Shown: positions 30,077 through 43,917 of the stretch, in pieces
How the letters are laid out: each line of letters starts with the position of its first letter
Position numbering within the stretch: position 1 is the first letter of the stretch
Assembly (NCBI GenBank): GCA_004565275.1
Contig: SDOX01000021.1
Coordinates: 916,230 to 980,229 of the forward strand
Origin: Nannochloropsis salina CCMP1776
Lineage: Eukaryota > Sar > Eustigmatophyceae > Eustigmatales > Monodopsidaceae
Direction: 5' to 3'
DNA: 64,000 nt
The notes under the pieces: model-generated
Seen by the model: the letters and a program-made list of their open reading frames with translations, nothing else
What the model was told of the DNA's origin: nothing
Database searches by the model: none
Position numbers and translations under genes: made by a program

Positions 30077-30845
30077 GGTAGCCGTCCTCGTTGGCTGTAC
30101 TTGTTCGACCTGGACGGCACTCTTTACTCCAACGAAAATGGTTACCGCGACAACATCCTCAAAAACCTATGGGAATACATGCACGAGCATATGGGAATTC
30201 CACGCTCGACTCCTGCGAAGCACATATGGTAAAAATTCCTTTTCCCTTCCGGGGTCATCCGCACATTCCGTCCGTCTCATGCCCTCCGTGCCACTCCTCC
30301 AACCCCTTTTGTCTCTGCTCCCAATCTTTTGTGGTAATTATTGCGACAGGCGACCGTTGTTTGACAAATATCATCAATCTTTTCGGGCATTCAAGGCTCA
30401 AGGGTGGATAGATGACTCTAAATCTGGGCATTACTGGAGTTATATCCGAAAAGACGTCGACAAATTTCTCGTCGCTGATCCTGACCTGGATACTTTCCTG
30501 GAGTCATTGCCAAAGCATTGTCCCAAGTATATTTTCACAAATGCAAGAGAAGAACAGGCGCGCGAAGCCCTAGCCTGCTTGGGTGTAGAAAGGCATTTCG
30601 AGGGGATTTTCGGGAGCGAGCACATGGGGGACCATTGCAAGCCCGAGCTAGAAGCCTTTGAGAAGGTGCTCAAGGCAATACCATTGACTCTAGCGGAAGG
30701 CAGAGATGGAAGAGAAGGAAACGCGGCAGAGGAAACGAGGCAGGATGGATGGGCGGGTGAGAGCATCGTCTTATTTGAAGACAGCTTCAAAAATTTAATG
30801 GCGGCCAAGCAGCTCGGAATGAAAACGGTGTTGATCTGTGAGTAG
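30077..30845 (+). CDS. HAD-superfamily pyrimidine 5'-nucleotidase-like protein, 5' end unresolved
   Basis: Two exons are clear: 30077..30228 and 30350..30845, with a 121-bp intron (TG|GTAAAA to CAG|G) that gives IWRPLFDKYHQSF across the join. Exon 1 holds the HAD nucleophile motif LFDLDGTLYSNENGYRD, exon 2 motif II IFTNAREEQA (Thr), the Lys of HCKPELEAF, and motif IV VLFEDSFKNLMAAK. This is the SDT1/P5N group, which dephosphorylates pyrimidine nucleotides and related phosphates. The catalytic residues look intact. The coding frame of exon 1 is open back to about 29999 but has no ATG before an in-frame stop. The start is therefore either in an upstream exon spliced at the CAG before 30077 or lost through sequence error. 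Confidence 0.78.
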
Positions 30846-31498
30846 GCGAGGTGGCAGTGGTGGTCATGGTGGTAAAGAAGTGTGCAGTATTCCATGGCAC
30901 GAATGGTACACAAAGCTTGCGGTGTGACAAGACCGTATTCAAGCAACTCACGAATCTCACGCGCATGTTTATCCACCCGACAGACAGTCAGACATCTGTG
31001 ACAGAGGAAGGACGGAGCGAGCAGGACTTTCATCAAGTAGATGCCGTTCTGCCCCGGTTGACGTTGCCCCATGCGCGTGAGCATGCTTCCTTCTTGTGGG
31101 ATGGATGAAAGGCGTGTGGAATGGGAGTCACTAGAGGGGAACACTAATATCCTTGAAGGTATCAGGAGAATGATTGCTCCGAAGGGTAAAGATAAAAATG
31201 AAGATTACAAAATAGTCGAAACGCTGCTATGTCAAGTGAATGTAAAAGGCGCTCCACTGGTCTCAGAATTTCCCCATCAACGTAAGGACGTTTCCATTCA
31301 AAGTATTCGCTCTCGACGAAAAGACAGACCACGTCGTAAGGATCCTGTATGCAAATGATTTTTCCAGTTTTTTTCATTTATGGTACAGCTTTTATTTCTG
31401 TGTGGCCACTCCCGTTTACGGACAATACGAGGTCGCCCGCCGTGCTTTCTCTTCCTCCTTCTTTTCACCCCTTCTCTACTTCAAGGATGAATGGTCGA
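30846..31498. other. Convergent intergenic region
   Basis: Roughly 650 bp between the 3' ends of the HAD and RraA-like genes. Short frames only; nothing supported. Confidence 0.4.
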
Positions 31499-32173
31499 TC
31501 ACGTGTGGTGAAGTGGGGTCTCGGACACGATTATCCCGTCAGAGTCGGAGTACACGTAGTGTCCAGGCTTGAAGGTGACTCCTGCAAAAGTGACCACAAC
31601 GTTTTTGTCGCCTGGATGCTGCTTGGCACTTTTCACAGGATTTGTACCCAGAGCTTTGACTCCCAAGGGCATGGTGTTTATAATAGCAGAGTCTCGGATA
31701 GCGCCGTAAATGACGACGCCCGCCCATCCGTTCTTCACCGCCAACGCTGCAATGTTATCACCAAACAAAGCTCGGCGTAGGGACCCCCCTCCGTCAACCA
31801 CCAGCACCCGTGCCTCTCCGGGCTCACTCAGGGTGGCTCGCACCAATGGATTGTTCTCAAAGCATTTGATGGTGACTATCTCGCCACAAAACGAAGAATG
31901 CTGTCCAAAAGAGTGAAAAGCATTGCCGTCGGCAACCTGCAGGCGTTGCTCGTGGTCGTCACACAAGTCAGCCGTTGCGGGCGGCCTGGATGCACAAGTG
32001 CTCATCATGTGAGCTATTGCTATTGGTTGGCATAATGTGAAGGTAGTCGCGGCCATTAATAGCGCGGCATTGGAGTTACGACTCGCGGAGAGTGCATGAG
32101 ACGATGAAGTGAGGTGCCGGCTCAATTTGGGACCAGCCCGTCCGAAGGCATTAGATACGACGCGCGGCAGCAT
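31499..32173 (-). CDS. RraA-like protein (HMG/CHA aldolase type), organelle leader
   Basis: 224 residues from ATG 32171-32173. An N-terminal leader of about 65 residues rich in Ser, Arg and Ala (MLPRVVSNAFGRAGPKLSRH) suggests mitochondrial import. The body is the RraA fold: TADLCDDHE, GEIVTIKCFENNPLVRATLSEPG, VLVVDGGGSLRRALFGDNIAALAVKNGWAGVVIYGAIRD, LGVKALGTNP and ADSDG-like YVYSDSDGIIV. The GD..A loop and the Arg of IRD match residues that hold Mg and pyruvate in class II 4-hydroxy-4-methyl-2-oxoglutarate aldolases, and most plant RraA-like proteins show that activity rather than RNase E control. No intron is needed and the length is normal apart from the leader. RraA regulator and aldolase cannot be separated by sequence alone. 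Confidence 0.85.
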   Translation of the reverse strand: MLPRVVSNAFGRAGPKLSRHLTSSSHALSASRNSNAALLMAATTFTLCQPIAIAHMMSTCASRPPATADLCDDHEQRLQVADGNAFHSFGQHSSFCGEIVTIKCFENNPLVRATLSEPGEARVLVVDGGGSLRRALFGDNIAALAVKNGWAGVVIYGAIRDSAIINTMPLGVKALGTNPVKSAKQHPGDKNVVVTFAGVTFKPGHYVYSDSDGIIVSETPLHHT

Positions 32174-32710
32174 CTGGATTACTGTCGCGATAAAATGGAG
32201 AGGAAGTTAATATGTGTCTGATTGCGCTTATGTGGGTATGTTTCTGTATGCTCATGCGGTTGTAGGTGTCCGTGCATAATCCGAGACGGAACAGCTGTGA
32301 TGACGCCAGTTTAGTGAGAGGGTAAAAGATACAGCGTGGGGGGTATTTTGCCTCAAGCAGGATACCGTCAAAGTGTGCTACATCTTCACTATACACATGT
32401 AGATTAAAAACCTAAACATGCCGTTTGTCGCGATGGGCCGACAGTCGCCTTTCAGTGCACTGAGATGAAGGGGTGGGGAGGTTGACTCCTGGGTGTCTCG
32501 GCAACGATATGAGCAGATCCATTTTAAAAGACAATCCGTGCAGACCAGGTACTTTCTCGTGTAGGCCGGGTCTAATCGAGGAACGAAAAGGTTTAAAAGG
32601 CACGAAATGACACATCATGTCGCTAACTTATGGATCGAACAAGTACAGGCAACAAGCGTCAAACGAAAAGCAACGAAACAAGAGCAGGTGATCGGTATGT
32701 TTAACATAGT
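32174..32710. other. Intergenic, RraA promoter and H2A downstream flank
   Basis: Both neighbours are on the minus strand. The RraA promoter lies at the left and the region beyond the H2A 3' hairpin at the right. No gene was seen. Confidence 0.4.
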
Positions 32711-32728
32711 GAGGCCTGAAAAGGCCTC
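32711..32728 (-). promoter_or_regulatory. Histone 3' mRNA stem-loop, H2A
   Basis: On the minus strand GAGGCCT-TTTC-AGGCCTC forms a perfect 7-bp stem with a four-base TTTC loop, 33 nt after the H2A stop codon. The animal histone hairpin is GGCTCT-TTTC-AGAGCC: same loop, same closing T-A pair, same stem length and same position. The sequence before it is A-rich, as is usual. It is probably the site bound by stem-loop binding protein for 3' end cleavage. Confidence 0.75.
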
Positions 32729-32760
32729 TGATGGTTGTCTTTTTAAGGGTTGTAGGTGAT

Positions 32761-33221
32761 TTACGCCGACTTCTTCGCCTTGGTCTTGGGGAGAAGGACT
32801 GTGTAGGGTGAATGGCAAGAAGGGAACACAATGAGACAGGATGTTATATTTACAAGTGAGGAACACCTGACAACCTACCAGAGTGGATGTTAGGGAGGAC
32901 ACCACCGGAAGCGATGGTCACACCGCCCAGAAGCTTGTTGAGCTCCTCGTCGTTGCGGACAGCAAGCTGGACGTGGCGGGGGATGATGCGGGTCTTCTTG
33001 TTGTCGCGAGCGGCGTTCCCAGCCAGCTCGAGAATTTCAGCCGTCAGATACTCGAGGACAGCGGCCAGGTACACGGGGGCACCAGAGCCGACGCGGGCCG
33101 CGTAACGTCCCTTCTTGAGGAAGCGGGAGATACGGCCTACGGGGAACTGGAGACCAGCCTTGGAGGAACGGGACACACCCTTCTTGCCGGAGCCACGGCC
33201 ACCTTTGCCTTTGCCAGCCAT
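32761..33221 (-). CDS. H2A: Histone H2A
   Basis: Two exons, minus strand: 32879..33221 and 32761..32798, with an 80-bp intron (TCTG|GTAGGT to ACACAG|TCC), 126 residues. The core is canonical: [54 protein letters not shown], with the acidic-patch residues in place, then [18 protein letters not shown]. The intron splits the codon for Val in NIHSVLLPKTK, just before the C-terminal docking tail. The tail KTKAKKSA lacks an SQE(F/L) motif, so this is not H2A.X, and the body is not H2A.Z-like. A hairpin of the histone 3'-processing type lies 33 nt beyond the stop, pointing to cell-cycle control even though the gene has an intron. Confidence 0.97.
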
Positions 33222-36148
<2,927 letters not shown>

Positions 36149-36206
36149 GCTGATCCTACCTCCAGCAATCTTTGTATAAATTGAAACATACAAAGCAAAA
36201 CTCCCA

Positions 36207-36222
36207 GGGTTCTATTGAACCC
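36207..36222 (+). promoter_or_regulatory. Candidate histone 3' stem-loop, H3
   Basis: GGGTTC-TATT-GAACCC is a perfect 6-bp stem with a four-base loop 58 nt beyond the H3 stop, after an A-rich stretch. Its size and distance match the hairpin after H4, but the loop is TATT and the closing pair is C-G, so it is a weaker match to the consensus. Confidence 0.55.
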
Positions 36223-37403
36223 CTCATGTACATGGACGACGCCGCGCCTTCCCTTTTATCTGACTTTACTTTGTGGTTGTGTCCGAGTTATATCATTCCC
36301 ACAAATATGGTCCTTGACCACCTACGTACTGTTTTTATTCCAAGGTTGACAAAAACTGCTTGACAGACACGGCCCATCTGGTTGTCAATGGTGAGGTTTT
36401 CCACTACTTCCTGTTTCCGACTCATCTACGTGGCTACATGGTTTCATGCGATGGACAAATAATTTTATCCACAGGGTGTTTTAGTACGTTATCGACAGCA
36501 TGTACATGAGATCATCCGGAGCCTCCAGGTACTTCTCGACCATCATCTTCTGAGGTGCATTGTAATTTTCAGGCCGAGCGAAAGGAGCAAGTGGAGTCAC
36601 TCTGCGGTGTAAACTGCTTATTTATCTTCAAAGAAGGGCCACACTAAGAAAAAATCACGCGAAAAAAAAGACCCAACGGCTTTCAGATTGACCAAATTTC
36701 GATTGAGAGGAATATATTATGGTGGAAAGATGTATATGGGAGGTATTGTTGGTTTTTAATCTGTATAAGTTTAATTTGTCTTTTTAGTATGAAAGCGCTG
36801 TTGTGTAAACATCCCTGTTCACGTTGTTCTCTAGGAAGTCTTTCCTGACTTCAAAAGTCCTTTCCCGGAAGTATGATGGAAAACCGGAGTCTCGCACGCA
36901 AGAAACGAAGTGAAGATACTTTATGGCAGACCGTACTACCCCTTTAAATCAAGAAAATGAATAAACGTTGTGGTCAAATACATGAATATCTGCGTGTCTT
37001 AATCTCTACCAACGAGTTGATCGTTCGCTTCGTGTCCTATAATCTTGACAAAATCCCTTTGTTTTGAGTGGTACATGATTCTCGCCCATCCTCCACTCAC
37101 TGGCACTCGTTTCTCCACCGTCGAGTATCCCGCCCTTGGTTCATGCTCGCGGGATCATAAAACCAAAAGCTTAAACATTACCTTCTTAATTAAGTTCTTG
37201 CCGTGTGGCTGGCGTTTTGGTCCGATTGAGGTCCTTGTCGACATGTTTCTCGTCTCTGGCGGCCCTATTATTTCAGTGACTTGATCACTTCCGCATGCCG
37301 GGTGTTGAGCTGTATTCGTCATCTTATCACACTTATGTTTATTTAAACGATACACCGTCCTTCTCCTGCCTCAGGTTCTTCACCGCATTCACGAAGTACG
37401 ACC
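36223..37403. other. Intergenic between H3 and pescadillo
   Basis: About 1.2 kb, AT-rich, including the pescadillo promoter. No coding or RNA gene was recognised. Confidence 0.4.
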
Positions 37404-40400
37404 ATGGGAGGGACACGGGGCAAGCGGGTTCCTGGCAAAAAGAAGCCCAAGTCTGTCAAAGCGAAGGTCACATCAAAGATGAGCAGCAAGCGCCGTCTTT
37501 CTCGCATGGGAAAGGAACTAAAGAAGGGTCAGAAGGGCATTGTTGCCAACTACATGACAAGGAGTCAAGTTCTGCGCCGATTGCAAATCACTTTGCGAGA
37601 CTTTCGGTATGTGTCGATTGTCTTTCTCACTCGCATGAAGAACCTATTCATAGATCGAACACCGTTTCACCCGCATACGTTTGTGCGAAAGCTGTAATAT
37701 TGTCGGTCGCAACAACCTCGTCATTCTTCCCCCTTCTTTTGTACTCGATTGCCTCGAACCATTCCTGCAGTCGCCTCTGTATCTTGAAGGGGATCTACCC
37801 CCGGGACCCGAAGAAGAAGGCCTCCGGGAAGGACAAGGCATATTACCACATCAAAGACGTGGGATTCTTGTCCCATGAGCCTCTTCTTAACAAATTTCGC
37901 GAATTTAAGGTACGGTCACTTTCCAGTGTTTAGAGCTTTGATTTTCCATCGTGCTGGTACCTGGGCGGCGAGCGCATCCCCTATATGTCCCCAGAATCAT
38001 GCCTTGACGTGGACCCTACGGATATTATTATCACCGGATATTATCACCAGGCCTTCATGAAGAAGGTGCGCAAGGCAGTGTCGCGCGGCGACAAAACCTT
38101 GGCCGAGAAGCGGGAGGCGACGGCCCCGCAATACACCCTCGACCACTTGGTCCGGGAGCGGTACCCCCGCTTCGACGACGCGCTGGGAGACCTCGATGAC
38201 GCCCTCTCCCTCGTCCACCTCTTCGCGACTCTGCCGGCGGACGGGCCCGTGCAAGCGGCGAGAACGGAGCGATGTCGGCAGCTGGCCTTGGAGTGGCAGT
38301 ACTACGTGGCCCGCGCGCACGCTCTGACCAAGGTCTTCGTCTCGGTCAAAGGCGTGTATTTCCAGGCCGAGGTGGGCAGGCAGCCCGTCACCTGGATCGT
38401 CCCGCACGCGTTCACGCAGGTGACGCCCCCGGACGTGGACTTTCGGATCATGCTCACCTTCCTCGAGTTCTACGAGACGCTCCTCAAGTTCACCCTCTTC
38501 AAACTCTACCACCGGCTCGACGTGGCCTACCCTCCGGTACGTGCCCACGCGCTCTCAACGCGCTCCTGCCTACTTCGGGAGCGCAATGACTGCATTTATC
38601 GCCTGCATGCTTGCTTTGATGCCACTCGCTCGTCCCGCCAACACACGGTATGCTCAGAACCCTCATCTCCCTCCCCCACAAGGCCTTCGACGGGCGCTTG
38701 GAGGAGTGTGGCGTCTACATGGCCGCCGTGCGTGGGCTGCCCTTGAAGGGAGCCAGGGGCCTCCTCACATCATCCACCTCGGAGGGGCAAAGTGCACGGA
38801 CAGGGTCGCCGGAAGCGGCTGCCGCTACTCCGAACCGGAAGGTGAAGGGGTTGGAGGCGAAGCTAGCGCGACTCGCGGCGGGGAAGGGGGAAGCAGGGGG
38901 TGATGCGGAGGGAAAGGGGGGGGAGGGGAGGAGGAAGAGGAAGAATACCTGCCAGAAGGGGCGTTGGCGGGGGCATTGGGCCCCGTGATGGAAGACGTGG
39001 TGCGGGGCGGGGGTACGAAGAAGCAGGGGCAGCGCGAGGAGACAGAGGGGGGGGGCGGGGTGAGGGAGAGGAGATGGAGGAGGACGGGGAGAACCCGGAT
39101 CCGGAGGTGCTGCGACGGGCGAAGGAGGAGGCTGCCAAGGCCACGCTCTTCAAGGGCCTCCGGTTCTTTCTAGGGCGGGAGGTGCCCCTGTCATGGGTCC
39201 ACCTGGTGCTGGCGAGCTTCGGCGGGCAGGTGGGCTGGGAGGGGGAAGGCTCGCCCTTTGCGGAGGCAGACGTGGGGGTCACGCACCAGGTGGTAGACAG
39301 GCCGGTGGCCGCGGGTTCTCGGCGGGCAGGGCGCGAGTACGTGCAGCCCCAGTGGATCTTTGACTCGGTGAATGCCCGCGTGCGGTTGCCTGTTGACTTG
39401 TACGGGCCGGGGAAGGCGCTGCCGGTAAGCACAAAGAGAGGGTTGGCGGGGGGGGGGGGCGGGAGAGCTAGGATACAATGTGCGGGCTGACATGTTGTGA
39501 ACACAGCGCCCGGTCCCCATACTCATGCCCTGCGGCGTCCCTGCCATGTGTTATCTCAGCCGCATTTGTCCCCCTTTGTGGACGACGAGAAGGAGGGTTA
39601 CATCCCTGCCTATCGAGAGCAGCTGGAGCTCCTTCAGGGGAAAGCTGCCGCCACTGTTAATGCCGCAAACTCGAAAGAGGAGGACGAGGACGCCGACGAG
39701 GAGGGAGAAGTGGAGGAGGAGGAGGAGGGCGAGGAGGAGGAGGAGGACGACGCAGAGGATGAAGAGGAAGAAGAGGAAGAAGGAGCGCAATCGTCCGAGG
39801 ATAGAAAGGTGCGTCTTGCGTTTGAGCTGAGGATCCATTCATCTGGGAGGGGGGGGGAAGGGCACCACTCCAAAGGGGGAAGGCATGTCAGGCACGTTCC
39901 CTCACCCGCCCCGTCGGCGCCGCGAGGCGTCAGGGGGACCCCCGGGGGTGGGTTCGGTCGATGCGTGCATTCTGTTGACAGTTGGGTGGGAGAGAAATAG
40001 GTCCCTTGAAGGGGCTCGGGACGGGTGCCTACGGTTCGCTCGCCTCGGCGATCGCGGGCACGGCGAGTGATTAACAAGCGCCGTCCACATGTTGAGATTG
40101 TCGACCTTACCCGTAGGCGAGGCAGCCACGGATTGGCCGCGGGGAGGGAGGAGGAGAAGGGATGGGGAGCTGCAGCGGTGTGCGCGCGTCAGCTGAGCAT
40201 GTCTGGTGCAAGTCCCCTTTTCCCCTCCCGACTGACATGAGACTATCCTTCTTGTTCTCTACGTCCTCCCACAGCCGCAAGTCTCGGGCATGCGCAAGAA
40301 AGGTCAGAGAAGTAGCGAGGACGCGTCGGAGAAGGACGAGGCGCAGGCGCTGGCCGAGATCATGATGCCGCGAAAGCACCGGCGGGCCTACCAAGTCGCC

Positions 40401-40592
40401 CGCCGGGGGGAGGCGAAGCAGAAGGAGAAGGTGGAGGCACTGGTGACCAAGCGACGCAAGCTGGAAGAGGCCGCGGGTGTGGCTGCTCCCCGTCATGCGA
40501 CGAGCAAGCGAAGGGCTGGGGCGAGGGGGACGAATGCGGTAGGAAAGGGTGGCAGGGGGGCGAAGACGGGGGCGCGGGTCTCCACAAGGTAG
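37404..40592 (+). CDS. PES1: Pescadillo homologue (PES1/Nop7)
   Basis: Six exons: 37404..37606, 37771..37909, 38051..38536, 38683..39424, 39560..39808 and 40275..40592, all GT-AG. Joins restore family sequence: [61 protein letters not shown] and [15 protein letters not shown]. Domains: the pescadillo N-terminal domain (to about residue 280), a BRCT domain in exon 4 ([39 protein letters not shown]), an acidic run in exon 5 and a basic helical tail. Exon 4 needs two changes of frame, at G runs near 38919-38926 and near 39048-39056; each would be cured by one extra base, so homopolymer undercalls are the simplest reason. With Bop1 and WDR12, pescadillo forms the PeBoW complex needed for 27S/32S pre-rRNA processing and 60S subunit assembly in the nucleolus. 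Confidence 0.93.
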
Positions 40593-41007
40593 ACGCGGAG
40601 CGACCCGACGCCGAGAGCCTCTTCCTCATGTAGATGGGGAGTGGGGCGTGTTATGCGAGAGTCCTTCGACCGGGACGTTGTGAGAGAGGGGCTAGCAAAA
40701 GCTTGACGAAGCTCCAAAAAAAATGAAAGTAAAGTATTACCCTAAGAGCGCGGAAACCAGCTTGAACAGTACTCAAGATCTTTGTTTTGACTTCGGTTAC
40801 CTAGTGAGGCGTGAAGCAGGGTCGTGTTATGTTCGCTGCGAAGACAACGATCTGACAAGGTGCCCATCTCTGCAGTAAATAGTATTGCTCGTGCTTACGC
40901 GGAAGGCGGAATGGCACGGACATACGAAATTTATGTACGCATTGGCACTCAGCGCAAGAAAATCAAAAAATGAAAAGAGCGCGTGTGCGAGGCTTCACAT
41001 GAAAGGG
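40593..41007. other. Convergent intergenic region, pescadillo / H4
   Basis: Gap between the pescadillo stop and the H4 3' hairpin. No gene was seen. Confidence 0.4.
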
Positions 41008-41023
41008 GGGACTGAAAAGTCCC
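41008..41023 (-). promoter_or_regulatory. Histone 3' mRNA stem-loop, H4
   Basis: On the minus strand GGGACT-TTTC-AGTCCC is a perfect 6-bp stem and TTTC loop, 58 nt after the H4 stop and preceded by an A-rich stretch (CAAATTCAA). Loop and closing pair are identical to the H2A hairpin and to the animal element, while the stem bases differ in compensating pairs. That supports selection on the structure. Confidence 0.78.
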
Positions 41024-41080
41024 TTGAATTTGATTGGATGTGACTCGAGCATGTCAGCGCTCGTGAACTTAAGCTGATGC

Positions 41081-42649
<1,569 letters not shown>

Positions 42650-43468
42650 ATGTCGAAACCATCCAATTTCGACCTCATCAGGGAGGCCATCCTTGCTTTG
42701 AAAGATCGCACAGGCTCCTCTCCCGCGGCTATTAGGGCGTACTTGACAAAAAATAGTCCCTCATTTCAGGACGACCATCACTTCAAAGCGGCTCTCAGGT
42801 CGGGCGAAAAAACTGGAAAGTTGATCAAGGTACGTATGAATAACATGTTCCACAGTATCCTGACTTTCTGAAAGATATTCTGGTAGAGTTTTTTCACAGC
42901 CATCGTGGGTGGGACCCTTCGCCCTTGCTTGTGAAAAGGATTTTTTTTCCATGCACGCTTTTTTGGAAGGTGGAGTTTTGGGTAAGATCATGTACTAAGG
43001 TTGCTCAAAATTTCGGGTCAGGTCAAAGCGTCGTACAAGCTGAGTGAGGCCGCCAAAAAAATCGCGAAAGCTGTTAAGGCAGTCAAGAAGGTGGCGAAGA
43101 AAGCAAGCGCTGCGGCCAGGAAGAGCGCCCCCAAAGAGAAGGTAGCATCCCTAAAAAGAGCTGCGGCTGGTCCCGCGCCGGCGAAGAAAGTTGTCGCAAA
43201 GAAAAAGTATGCCCCTGGAAACAAGTCTTCAACAAAGAAAGCGGTGCCTGCCAAGAAGAGAACTGCCGCAAAGAAATCCGCACCCGCCAAGAGACCTGTC
43301 GCGAAAAAAACTGTAGCAAAGAAATCTGCCCCCACGAAGAAAGCTACTTCTTCAAAGAAATCTGCGTCTTCAAAGAAAATTACTCCTGCAACGAAAGCTG
43401 TCGCTTCCAAAAAGACAGCTCCCAAAAGGGCCGCTCTCAAAAAGAAGAGCACCCTGAAGAAGAAGTAA
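42650..43468 (+). CDS. H1: Histone H1
   Basis: Two exons: 42650..42829 and 43022..43468, with an intron of 192 bp (ATCAAG|GTACGT to GTCAG|GTCAAA), 208 residues. Exon 1 is an H15 winged helix: SNFDLIREAILALKDRTGSSPAAIRAYLTKNSP, HHFKAALRSGEKTGKLIK. Exon 2 completes it (VKASYKLSEAAKK) and continues as a Lys/Ala/Ser-rich tail with repeated AKK, SAPAKK and TKKA units. Linker histone H1 binds the nucleosome dyad and compacts chromatin. The start is the ATG giving MSKPSNF, since the longer open frame upstream is not family-like. No hairpin like that of H2A and H4 follows the stop, which suggests ordinary polyadenylation. Confidence 0.92.
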
Positions 43469-43917
43469 AGGATCGCACCCATGGCCAAGCTGTCATCGAT
43501 CACACGGTATCTAGGTTTCTTCTCGTCACAGCACCCATGTCATTTCATCGTTATCACTGCAACTTAAATCCCCTCGTGTATTTCACGACTCCATTCGTTA
43601 TCAGCTCTCACCGCACGGTACGACTGGCTTTGTGAGGGGATGGAAAGGGAATCATTTACTCATTGACGCGTTGTCTGCTTGGGGGGTTTCTTTCCCGCGT
43701 CGCGTCTCTGGATAGCACTTCTCATCCAGCTGATCAAGGATTTCTTCGGCACGCGTCCTTCTAGATACATCATGGGGGGAAAAAGACTTCACTCAACAAA
43801 TGAAAACATCATTCACACAATTATGGCGGTTTTGTATCGCGCGCAAGTCTCATCATACACTGCTCGCATGTGTGCCTGAGGCTGGCCTCTCTCACGCGCA
43901 TCTACATTCTAACAATC
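43469..43917. other. Convergent intergenic region, H1 / NOM1
   Basis: About 450 bp between two 3' ends. A weak TCGTG-TATTT-CACGA inverted repeat near 43575 was seen. No gene was recognised. Confidence 0.4.

Noticed and set aside
43560-43590. TCGTG-TATTT-CACGA inverted repeat after H1
   Set aside because: Five-pair stem, five-base loop and about 100 nt from the stop, unlike the H2A and H4 hairpins.
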